From Clostridiales bacterium (GTDB lineage Bacteria; Bacillota; Clostridia; Christensenellales; CAG-138), in NCBI GenBank assembly GCA_004557245.1, contig SFEL01000026.1:1-24870 (forward strand): a DNA stretch of 24,870 bases, written 5' to 3'. The first letter of the stretch is position 1. The number at the start of each line of letters is the position of its first letter. Made by a program: the position numbers and the translations under genes. Positions 6,915 through 14,973 of the stretch are shown here, piece after piece. The notes beneath the pieces are model-generated. The model was not told where the DNA came from and did not search any database. It saw only the letters and a program-made list of their open reading frames with translations.

Positions 6915-8161
6915 TGAAGATAGCAATGCCTGAGCTTCTGGCTCCTGCCGGAAATATGGAAAGGCTGACCACGGCCATCGATTACGGTGCGGACGCGGTA
7001 TATCTTGGGGCGCAGAGCATGAGCCTGAGGAATTATGCCGATAACTTTACGCCGGAGCAGCTCAGGGCGGGCTGCGAATACGCCCACGGGAGGAACGCAA
7101 AGGTATACGTGGCCTGCAATGCATTCGCGCGGGACGAGGACCTTAAGGATTTGCCGGAGCTGCTGACAACCATCCGGACTGCCGGCGCCGATGCGCTTAT
7201 AGTAAACGACCCCGGCGTGATACGGGTGGCGCGTAAATGCGTGCCGGATATGCCGCTGCACTTGAGTACTCAGGCGAACACTTTGAATTCCGAGGCGGCG
7301 CTGTTCTGGTACGAGCAGGGGGTAAAACGCATAATACTTGCCAGGGAGCTTTCCATAAAGCAGATAAAGGCCATGCGGCAGAGACTGCCTGAGGACCTTG
7401 AGCTTGAGATGTTCGTCCACGGAGCCATGTGCGTGTCCTATTCCGGAAGATGCCTGCTGAGCAACTACATAAACGGCAGGGACTCAAACAGGGGCGAATG
7501 CGCCCAGCCCTGCCGCTGGCAGTATGAACTAAGGGAAAAGGGCTCAAACGGCGAGTACTTTACGATAGAGCAGGACGAGCGCGGCAGCTTTATCTTGAAC
7601 TCCCGGGATATGCGCCTCATAGAGTACATACCGGAGATAGTGGATGCAGGCATAATGAGCCTCAAGATAGAGGGCCGCATGAAGTCCATCGCCTATGTGG
7701 CCACAGTGGTGAACGCCTACCGAATGGCCCTTGACGAGTATAAGCGCAGCATCGACGAGGGCAGGGAATATAAGGTGCCCGCTTCCGTGATGCGGGAGCT
7801 GGAACTTGCGTCCCATCGGCCCTATACCACCGGCTTTGCATTTGGCGATCCCGGCGCTGAAGGTCAGGAGACCCGCAGCGGCGGTTACGTAGCGGACGGA
7901 GCCATAGCCGCGGTGGTGTTATCCTATGACGGCAGGACCGGGACCGCTTTTGTGGCTCAGCGCAACAAGTTTTATGACGGCGAGGAGCTTTCCATACTTT
8001 CCCCCGGCGACATAGGCCGCAGCTTTAAGGTGAGCGGCATAACAAACGAGGCTGGCGAAAGGGTGCAGAGCACGCCGCATCCAAAGGAGAAGCTGTATAT
8101 AGGCTGCAAACAGGAATTAAAGCCCGGCGACATACTCCGAAAGCTTACCGAAAAAAGATAA
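6914..8161 (+). CDS. U32 family protein (TrhP-like, probable tRNA hydroxylation factor)
   Basis: 415 residues. The N-terminal motif MPELLAPAGN and the U32 signature EMFVHGAMCVSYSGRCLLS (165-183) are intact. Four cysteines, C173, C180, C196 and C200, are spaced as in family members proposed to bind an iron-sulfur cluster. An AGIMSLKIEGR segment follows at about 245-255. The family was first called collagenase-like peptidase U32, but TrhP members act in prephenate-dependent 5-hydroxyuridine formation at tRNA position 34, and that role fits better than secreted proteolysis because there is no signal peptide. Start ATG overlaps the mltG stop (one base); AAGGAGG lies at 6891-6897. It is the last gene of the operon, ending at the terminator at 8172. 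Confidence 0.9.
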   Translation: MKIAMPELLAPAGNMERLTTAIDYGADAVYLGAQSMSLRNYADNFTPEQLRAGCEYAHGRNAKVYVACNAFARDEDLKDLPELLTTIRTAGADALIVNDPGVIRVARKCVPDMPLHLSTQANTLNSEAALFWYEQGVKRIILARELSIKQIKAMRQRLPEDLELEMFVHGAMCVSYSGRCLLSNYINGRDSNRGECAQPCRWQYELREKGSNGEYFTIEQDERGSFILNSRDMRLIEYIPEIVDAGIMSLKIEGRMKSIAYVATVVNAYRMALDEYKRSIDEGREYKVPASVMRELELASHRPYTTGFAFGDPGAEGQETRSGGYVADGAIAAVVLSYDGRTGTAFVAQRNKFYDGEELSILSPGDIGRSFKVSGITNEAGERVQSTPHPKEKLYIGCKQELKPGDILRKLTEKR

Positions 8162-8171
8162 AACACATTTG

Positions 8172-8205
8172 CCTCCTGCTTTTTAACCGGCAGGGGGTAT
8201 TTTTA
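8172..8205 (+). terminator. Rho-independent terminator of the RNase J-U32 operon
   Basis: Stem CCTCCTGC (8172-8179) / GCAGGGGG (8190-8197) with one T-G pair and a 10-nt loop, followed by a T-rich run. It lies 10 nt past the U32 stop codon. Confidence 0.8.
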
Positions 8206-8216
8206 TGGAATTGTAA

Positions 8217-8263
8217 TTGAATTATGGAGCAAAAGGTTATATCATGTAAATAACGTTTACATG
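8217..8263 (+). promoter_or_regulatory. Promoter with overlapping palindromic operator-like site upstream of the lipoprotein gene
   Basis: -35 TTGAAT (8217-8222), 17-nt spacer, -10 TATCAT (8240-8245). A perfect 8-bp inverted repeat, CATGTAAA (8243-8250), 5-nt spacer, TTTACATG (8256-8263), overlaps the -10 element and the predicted transcription start. That is the classic place for a repressor operator. I do not recognise the cognate regulator; no LacI- or GntR-type gene lies in the window. Confidence 0.6.
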
Positions 8264-8312
8264 ACATGTCGATTTATTCATCATTTTGACGCATTTATTG
8301 AGGACGGAGATT

Positions 8313-9026
8313 ATGAGCTTCAGAAACGCAGTAATTTTATCCTTTTGCATTGCCGCTGGGCTTGAGGTGTTTTCAGGCTGTGCGTATAATGATAAATACG
8401 TGGAAATAGTGTTGGTGGATTCAGGCAGGCAGCCTGAGAGCGTTCCTTCTCAGAGCCAAAACCATATACCCGCCGATACCGGTAATGAGGCAAATTCCGT
8501 ATACGCCCCGGAGGAAGTCACATATGACGGCGTGGGGAAAGCCGAGGAAAAGCAGGAGCAAAGGCCAAAGAAAAGCGCAAAGCCTACAGCGCTGCCCGAC
8601 TTTACCCCCACGCCTCTGCCCACAGCTACGCCGACGCCTACTATTACGCCTCTGCCAACGCCCTTGCCCACGCCGAAACCCACGCCTGCCGCAACGTGGA
8701 CGCCTCGGCCTACAAACACGCCGGAGCCCACGCCGGACGCACTGGAAGAGAAGTACAGCGACGAGCTGGCTGCAGAAAACACCGGGCACGATGAACGGGA
8801 AAGGGAGATAAACGCGCGGTACGAAAGAAGCATAGGGGCGTTCTGGCAGAACCTCAACATACTTCTAAATAAACCCTCGGAGGACCCGGAGTATTACGAA
8901 GCTCTGGAACAGGCGAAAAGCGAGCTGGAGGCAGAGCAGGCAAAGCTGGAGGGCGAGCTGGCGCAGGAAGAAGCGCGCCATGAGCAGGCGGTAAAGGATA
9001 TAAATGCGAAATACGGAAAACAGTGA
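8313..9026 (+). CDS. Predicted lipoprotein with Pro/Thr-rich linker and C-terminal coiled coil
   Basis: 237 residues. The N-terminus is a short signal peptide ending in VFSGC, with lipobox-like cysteine C23. Residues 91-142 are a low-complexity run of TP/PTP units (wall-spanning linker type), and about 146-237 are highly charged and helical, probably a coiled coil. Within it two 21-residue units are alike: 151-171 (ELAAENTGHD...INARYE) and 215-235 (ELAQEEARHE...INAKYG). I do not recognise a catalytic domain. ATG at 8313 with AGGA eight nt upstream is preferred over an in-frame TTG at 8286 that would place the signal peptide internally. Monocistronic, with a promoter/operator upstream and a duplicated terminator and a repeat element downstream. 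Confidence 0.75.
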   Translation: MSFRNAVILSFCIAAGLEVFSGCAYNDKYVEIVLVDSGRQPESVPSQSQNHIPADTGNEANSVYAPEEVTYDGVGKAEEKQEQRPKKSAKPTALPDFTPTPLPTATPTPTITPLPTPLPTPKPTPAATWTPRPTNTPEPTPDALEEKYSDELAAENTGHDEREREINARYERSIGAFWQNLNILLNKPSEDPEYYEALEQAKSELEAEQAKLEGELAQEEARHEQAVKDINAKYGKQ

Positions 9027-9030
9027 CATA

Positions 9031-9056
9031 AGGCCTCCCGGAATTAAGGGAGGCCC
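9031..9056 (+). terminator. Left copy of an exactly duplicated terminator hairpin
   Basis: Stem GGCCTCCC (9032-9039) / GGGAGGCC (9048-9055) with loop GGAATTAA, five nucleotides after the lipoprotein stop codon. The 26-bp sequence 9031-9056 is repeated without change at 9177-9202. This copy has no T-run, because the repeat element begins immediately after it. Confidence 0.85.
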
Positions 9057-9176
9057 GAGACTGTCGAAAAACCCAGGGGTTGATAAGGGGCCGCAGCCCC
9101 TTATGGCTTTATTCGGATTTGGCGACATGTGCGGCAAATCCGCAAAAGGCGCTTGAGCCACTTTTTTGACACTCTG
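9057..9176 (+). mobile_element. MITE-like structured repeat, copy C (120 bp, compact form)
   Basis: The element lies exactly between the two 26-bp copies of a terminator hairpin. Left end GAGACTGTCGAAAAAC; right end, read on the complement, CAGAGTGTCAAAAAAG: imperfect terminal inverted repeats sharing AGA-TGTC-AAAAA. Internal structures in order are a small AACCC/GGGTT hairpin (about 9071-9081), ATAAGGGGC/GCCCCTTAT (9083-9104), GGATTTG/CAAATCC with the ACATGTG loop (9115-9141), and a GGC/GCC hairpin followed by T6 near the right end. No ORF. The exact flanking duplication suggests this is the most recent of the three insertions. Confidence 0.85.
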
Positions 9177-9202
9177 AGGCCTCCCGGAATTAAGGGAGGC
9201 CC
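9177..9202 (+). terminator. Right copy of the duplicated terminator hairpin
   Basis: Identical over 26 bp to 9031-9056 and followed by CTTTGATTT, the modest T-tract of the presumed original terminator. Together with the left copy it brackets repeat copy C. Confidence 0.85.
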
Positions 9203-9244
9203 TTTGATTTGGAGCTGTTTTGTGGTTTAATAAAGTCTTAAGGA

Positions 9245-9272
9245 TTTTACCGGTTTTTTATTAAGGTATTAT
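9245..9272 (+). promoter_or_regulatory. Possible promoter of the two-component operon
   Basis: A -10-like TATTAT (9267-9272) lies 32 nt before the response-regulator start; the -35 candidate TTTTAC (9245-9250) is weak. An imperfect inverted repeat CTTAA (about 9237-9241) / TTAAGG (9261-9266) surrounds it and could be an activator site. Weak evidence. Confidence 0.3.
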
Positions 9273-9303
9273 CTGCTATCCTTTGGTATGTGGAGGTGAG
9301 GGA

Positions 9304-10008
9304 ATGTACAACATTCTGGTATGTGACGACGACAGGGACATAAGAAACGCCCTCAGGATATATTTAAACGGCGAAGGCTACGGCGTGCTGGAGGCGTCAA
9401 ACGGCAAGGAGGCGCTGGATAAGCTTGCCTCAGATGATATACACCTTGTACTCATGGACATAATGATGCCCCTCATGGACGGAATGACGGCTACGGCAAG
9501 AATAAGGCAGGAAAGCAATGTGCCGGTGATACTGCTCACAGCCAAGGGCGAGGATATGGACAAGGTGGCGGGCCTTACCGTAGGGGCGGACGACTACGTC
9601 ACAAAACCCTTCAATCCGCTGGAGGTGATAGCAAGAGTAAAGGCGCAGCTTCGTCGCTATGCATATCTCGGCGGCATAAAGCTGCAGCCTCCCAAGTCCT
9701 TGCGCGTAGGCGATATAGAGCTGGACGACGATGCGAAGCAGGTGACGCTCTGTGGCGAGCCGGTTTCTTTTACCCCTACGGAATATGAGATATTAAAGCT
9801 TTTGATGCAAAACCCGGGCAAGGTTTTTTCCTCGAGAGAAATATATCAGAAGATATGGAACGACGTGCCCATAGGAGCGGAGGGCACCATAGCGGTGCAC
9901 ATACGGCATATACGAGAAAAGCTCGAGATAGATCCCGGCAACCCGAGATATTTAAAGGTGGTCTGGGGCAAAGGCTACAAGCTGAATGGAGGCAAAAATG
10001 AAGGATAA
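9304..10008 (+). CDS. OmpR/PhoB-family response regulator (VanR-like)
   Basis: 234 residues. The receiver domain (about 1-115) has acidic D9/D10, the phosphoacceptor D52 in LVLMDIMMP, T79 in VILLTA and K101 in TKPF. The C-terminal winged-helix DNA-binding domain (about 133-232) carries the FTPTEYEILKLL and AVHIRHIREKLE segments typical of OmpR/PhoB proteins. I chose ATG 9304 because it is preceded by GGAGGTGAG; an in-frame TTG at 9283 would put that ribosome binding site inside the gene. It overlaps the kinase gene by 11 nt, so the two form a translationally coupled pair. The closest familiar group is VanR-like, but no glycopeptide-resistance genes are present, so the signal is unknown. Confidence 0.93.
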   Translation: MYNILVCDDDRDIRNALRIYLNGEGYGVLEASNGKEALDKLASDDIHLVLMDIMMPLMDGMTATARIRQESNVPVILLTAKGEDMDKVAGLTVGADDYVTKPFNPLEVIARVKAQLRRYAYLGGIKLQPPKSLRVGDIELDDDAKQVTLCGEPVSFTPTEYEILKLLMQNPGKVFSSREIYQKIWNDVPIGAEGTIAVHIRHIREKLEIDPGNPRYLKVVWGKGYKLNGGKNEG

Positions 10009-11629
10009 CAACCTTACCCATAAATTCTGGGCGCGGGCCGTGGCATTCTGCCTATTCTGCGTCATGACAGCTATTTTGGCCTGCTGCATTGCAGGTGTGG
10101 TATATTGCTACTCCAAAGAGTGGTACAAGACAGGGCTGAACGTGACCTTCACCACAGAGGGAGACGAATGGGACTATGCCATAGACGGCACAAATGCCAT
10201 TATGACAGACAAGACGGGCTTTAAGGAGTTCGCCTACAAAAACCGCAACAGCATGATGATGTACGGCTTTATCGCGGGGATTACTGCCCTTGCGTGCTTT
10301 GTATTCCTGCTATGCTCCGCGGCGCACAGGAGCGGTACAGAGGACTGCGTGCTGCTGCGGCAGGACAAGATGCCATACGACCTGTACCTGCCCTCGGCGA
10401 TCCTTTTGGGAACCGGCCTTTGCGCAATGCTTGTGGAATGTGTGGCATATGGGCTGAACACCGTAAAGGCTGTGGCGGCGGCGCTGATCATGGCCTGCCT
10501 TGCCGGGGTGTTCATGGCCCTGTGCATGACCACCGCAGCCCGAATAAAGACCGGTACGCTGTTCAAAAACACGTTGATATACAGACTTTGCACAGGCGTG
10601 GGAATGGGCGCCAGCAGCATGCTGAGCAGCATAAGCGGGGCATGGCGGTTCTCGCTGGCCTTTGCCGGATACTTGCTGATCAATGCACTGCTCTCATACA
10701 GATTTTTTACCCGCGGAGGCTTTTTTACATTCCTGATTCTGCTCGCCATAAACGGCGGCGCGCTGTACTCCCTGCTTAACATGATAAAGCAGATGCGCAC
10801 ATTGCGTGCGGCGGGGCAGGCTATGGCCAACGGCGACCTTAGCTACTGTGTGGATACCTCGGACATGAAGTGCGAATTCCGCGAACACGGAGAGAACCTC
10901 AACAGCATAGGCCGGGGCATGGCCATAGCGGTAAACGAGCGCATGAAGAGCGAACGGTTCAAGACAGAGCTTATAACAAACGTGAGCCACGACCTGAAGA
11001 CGCCGCTCACCTCCATAGTCACATACATAGACCTGCTGCAGAAGGAGGACATACAGGACGAAAAGGCGAAGGAATATATAGATACCATAGCCCGCCAGAG
11101 CAAAAAACTCAAAAAGCTTACGGAAGACCTGATAGACGCATCAAAGGCCTCGTCCGGCGCTCTGAACGTAAACATGGAAAGGGTAAATATTTCCGAGCTG
11201 CTGCGCCAGTCCTCGGCCGAGTACGGCGAACGCATGGAGGCTGTAAACATAACGCCGGTAGTGAATATGCCTGAGGAGGATATATACGTAAGGGCGGACG
11301 GCAGGCTGCTGTGGCGGGTGGTAGAGAATTTACTGCAAAACATATGCAAGCACGGCATGCCGGGCACCAGAGCGTACCTTGAGGCGAGGACGGAAAACGG
11401 CAGGGCAGTAGTAAGCTTCAAGAACATATCACAGCAGCAGCTGAATATACCTGTGGAAGAGCTGCTGGAGCGGTTTGTGCAGGGCGACGAATCCAGAAGC
11501 AAGGGCGGCAGCGGCCTGGGCCTCAACATAGCGGAAAGCCTGACAGAGCTTATGAAAGGGAAACTAAAGCTTTCACTGGACGGCGATCTGTTCAAGGTCG
11601 AGCTGTGGTTTGACGAGGATAAACAGTAG
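9998..11629 (+). CDS. Multi-pass membrane sensor histidine kinase (VanS-like catalytic core)
   Basis: 543 residues. About six hydrophobic segments occupy the first 265 residues (near 14-36, 87-106, 131-152, 157-179, 195-232, 241-262), with an extracytoplasmic stretch at about 40-85. A HAMP-like linker (about 265-320) leads to the HisKA domain with VSHDLKTPLTS and phosphorylatable H331, then the ATPase domain with N-box ENLLQNICKHG (N443 and N448) and G-box GGSGLGL (503-509). It should phosphorylate the adjacent regulator. GGAGG at 9988-9992 favours ATG 9998 over ATG 9986, which would overlap that ribosome binding site. The F-box-like region is short. The ligand is not evident; six membrane passes are more than the two of classic VanS. 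Confidence 0.92.
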   Translation: MKDNNLTHKFWARAVAFCLFCVMTAILACCIAGVVYCYSKEWYKTGLNVTFTTEGDEWDYAIDGTNAIMTDKTGFKEFAYKNRNSMMMYGFIAGITALACFVFLLCSAAHRSGTEDCVLLRQDKMPYDLYLPSAILLGTGLCAMLVECVAYGLNTVKAVAAALIMACLAGVFMALCMTTAARIKTGTLFKNTLIYRLCTGVGMGASSMLSSISGAWRFSLAFAGYLLINALLSYRFFTRGGFFTFLILLAINGGALYSLLNMIKQMRTLRAAGQAMANGDLSYCVDTSDMKCEFREHGENLNSIGRGMAIAVNERMKSERFKTELITNVSHDLKTPLTSIVTYIDLLQKEDIQDEKAKEYIDTIARQSKKLKKLTEDLIDASKASSGALNVNMERVNISELLRQSSAEYGERMEAVNITPVVNMPEEDIYVRADGRLLWRVVENLLQNICKHGMPGTRAYLEARTENGRAVVSFKNISQQQLNIPVEELLERFVQGDESRSKGGSGLGLNIAESLTELMKGKLKLSLDGDLFKVELWFDEDKQ

Positions 11630-11648
11630 AATATTGGACGAGTGGGAT

Positions 11649-11676
11649 AAAAGGGCCGGATTTTTCGGCTCTTTTT
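11649..11676 (+). terminator. Rho-independent terminator of the two-component operon
   Basis: A 10-bp stem AAAAGGGCCG (11649-11658) / CGGCTCTTTT (11666-11675) with one G-T pair and a 7-nt loop, ending in T5. Its T-run overlaps the -35 of the following glpK promoter. Confidence 0.85.
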
Positions 11677-11703
11677 GCATTGGCGGGGCTGCTATGGTAT
11701 AAT
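11675..11703 (+). promoter_or_regulatory. Promoter of the glpK operon
   Basis: -35 TTGCAT (11675-11680), 17-nt spacer, perfect -10 TATAAT (11698-11703) with an upstream TGG that makes it an extended -10. The leader is about 37 nt. I see no catabolite-responsive element near it. Confidence 0.75.
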
Positions 11704-11746
11704 TTGTGTATCTTATCAAATAAACATATCCGCCGGAGGAATTGCC

Positions 11747-13234
<1,488 letters not shown>

Positions 13235-13244
13235 AGGAGAGAAT

Positions 13245-14177
13245 ATGGCGGTAAAGCAGGAATTTACATTTTTATCCGGCGACGGAAAGACGGACGTACA
13301 TGCCGTAAGGTGGATGCCGGACAACGGAGATTACAGGGCGGTATTTCAGATATCCCACGGCATGATAGAGTTCATAGAACGGTATGAACCCTTCGCGGCA
13401 TTCCTGGCGGATAAGGGCTACATGGTAGTCGGTCACGATCATCTTGGCCACGGGAAAACCGCAAAGACGCCGGAGGATTGGGGCTACTTTGCGGACGGCG
13501 AAAGCCCGGAGATATTAATAGGGGATATGAATAAGCTCAGAACGCTGTCTCAGGAGCCGGATAAGCCCTATTTCATGCTGGGCCACAGCATGGGCTCATA
13601 CCTGCTCAGACGATACCTCAGCGTATACGGCGGGGGACTATCGGGCGCTGTTATCATGGGCACCGGCGCGAACCCCGACGCCGTAGCAAAGCTGGGCATG
13701 GCGGTATGTAAAGCCATTGCCTCGTTCAAGGGCTGGAAATACCGAAGCCCCTTTATGGAAAAGCTGTTTTTCTCCGGTGATTTTCAGAAGTTCGACATGG
13801 ACGGCACCCACCCCGAAAACAGCTGGCTCACAAAGGATACTGAAATAGTGAGGTTCTACTATTCCGAGCCCAGATGCACCTTCAAGTTTACCCTGAAGGC
13901 ATATTACGACTTCCTCAAGACGGTATATTACGTAAACCGGAAAGAGAATGTTGAAAAGATACCGAAGGACCTGCCCATACTCATGGTAGCGGGGGATTGC
14001 GACCCGGTAGGCGAATTCGGCAAGGCCGTAAAGAGGGTATATGAAATGTACAGGGCTGCCGGAATAAAGGACGTTACCCTGAAGCTCTACGAAAACGACC
14101 GCCACGAGATACTAAACGAGACGGATAAAGAGAGGGTGTTCGACGACATATTCAACTGGTGCGAAAGCAGGCAGTAA
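13245..14177 (+). CDS. Alpha/beta hydrolase, monoacylglycerol lipase / lysophospholipase-like
   Basis: 310 residues with no signal peptide, so cytosolic. It has the serine-hydrolase layout of the lysophospholipase/monoglyceride-lipase group: oxyanion-hole segment SHGMIE (37-42), GHDHLGHG (63-70), nucleophile elbow LGHSMGS with S115, acid D253 in AGDCDPVG, and H287 in NDRHE. AAGGAG lies 5-9 nt before the ATG. Placement 10 nt after glpK in one operon, with a shared terminator after it, suggests that it releases glycerol from monoacylglycerol or glycerophosphodiester-like lipids for the kinase. The substrate is inferred from family and context. Confidence 0.88.
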   Translation: MAVKQEFTFLSGDGKTDVHAVRWMPDNGDYRAVFQISHGMIEFIERYEPFAAFLADKGYMVVGHDHLGHGKTAKTPEDWGYFADGESPEILIGDMNKLRTLSQEPDKPYFMLGHSMGSYLLRRYLSVYGGGLSGAVIMGTGANPDAVAKLGMAVCKAIASFKGWKYRSPFMEKLFFSGDFQKFDMDGTHPENSWLTKDTEIVRFYYSEPRCTFKFTLKAYYDFLKTVYYVNRKENVEKIPKDLPILMVAGDCDPVGEFGKAVKRVYEMYRAAGIKDVTLKLYENDRHEILNETDKERVFDDIFNWCESRQ

Positions 14178-14191
14178 ATAAAAAATACGGC

Positions 14192-14217
14192 AAAAGATGC
14201 TCCAAGGGGCCTCTTTT
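14192..14217. terminator. Bidirectional terminator between convergent genes
   Basis: An inverted repeat AAAAGA...TCTTTT with inner GCTC/GGGC pairing and a 4-nt loop, with A- and T-runs on both strands. It lies between the convergent hydrolase and GNAT genes. Confidence 0.7.
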
Positions 14218-14220
14218 AAA

Positions 14221-14973
14221 TCAGTAATCAAATATTTCATACGCCGGGTATTCGTGGCTGAATTCGTATCCAAGCTTTTTAGCTAGGGAAAGGGAGCCTA
14301 AATTCTGAGCGTCCCAGCTTGGGTAAAGGCCGCGATCGAGACATTCGAGTATCAGCCGCGCCCCGCAGGCGAGAGCAAGGCCGCGCCGGCGGAAATCCGC
14401 CCGGGTGTCTATCTCTATTTCGATGCCGCCACTGTAGTACGAATAGCTGGAAGCACCGGAGACTACGGTATCGCCGAATAGCACGGCGCAGCCTATGCCG
14501 TGGGCGGAGAAAGCCTCGTAACTGCCAAATGCGGATACGAGATCCCGGCTCCAGCCGTCGTTAAGGCAGGCCTCGTATATATGCCGGCCTATCATTTCTA
14601 TGCGATAACCCTCCGGAGGCGCCGCCAGATTTTGAAGCCTTACTGTGTCAAAAACGGTATTTTTCTTTGTGGCATAGCGGGTATGCGGAGCCGTGCGGCG
14701 GCCGTATACGGATTTTATAATCTGGGCCCATCCTTCGTTCTGCGGTACCATTATGATAAAGCCGCCGCGGTTTTCCGGCCTGAACGCCGCAAGCTCGCCT
14801 GAGGGCGCGCCGGATAGAAAGCAAAAGTCGTTTATCATGGCCATGGCTGACAGGCCGTCATGTGTGGAGTATATTTCTCCCATGGTACCTTCTAGGCAGG
14901 AGTATATGAGGGTTTCCTCCCAGCCGCCAAACAGGGCGCTTACCGCCTTAACGTCACTCGGCTTTATTATCAC
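14221..14973 (-). CDS. GNAT-family N-acetyltransferase (GNAT_acetyltran/ZmaR-like type)
   Basis: 250 residues. The N-terminal half is unassigned; the C-terminal half is a GNAT fold with the acetyl-CoA P-loop motif DFRRRGLA (193-200), then CGARLILECL and the terminal pattern SWDAQNLGSLSLAKKLGY (219-236) typical of the PF12746-like group that includes the zwittermicin-resistance protein ZmaR. The substrate is unknown; a small amine or antibiotic is possible. The start is GTG at 14973, with GGAGG about 12 nt upstream. The gene overlaps the end of the GTPase-NYN gene by 20 nt on the same strand, so the two are probably co-transcribed and coupled. Together they suggest a translation- or antibiotic-related unit, but that is inference. 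Confidence 0.82.
   Translation of the reverse strand: MIIKPSDVKAVSALFGGWEETLIYSCLEGTMGEIYSTHDGLSAMAMINDFCFLSGAPSGELAAFRPENRGGFIIMVPQNEGWAQIIKSVYGRRTAPHTRYATKKNTVFDTVRLQNLAAPPEGYRIEMIGRHIYEACLNDGWSRDLVSAFGSYEAFSAHGIGCAVLFGDTVVSGASSYSYYSGGIEIEIDTRADFRRRGLALACGARLILECLDRGLYPSWDAQNLGSLSLAKKLGYEFSHEYPAYEIFDY

Noticed and set aside
11676..11746. Catabolite-responsive element (cre) near glpK
   Set aside because: No sequence with acceptable match to the cre palindrome is visible around the promoter.
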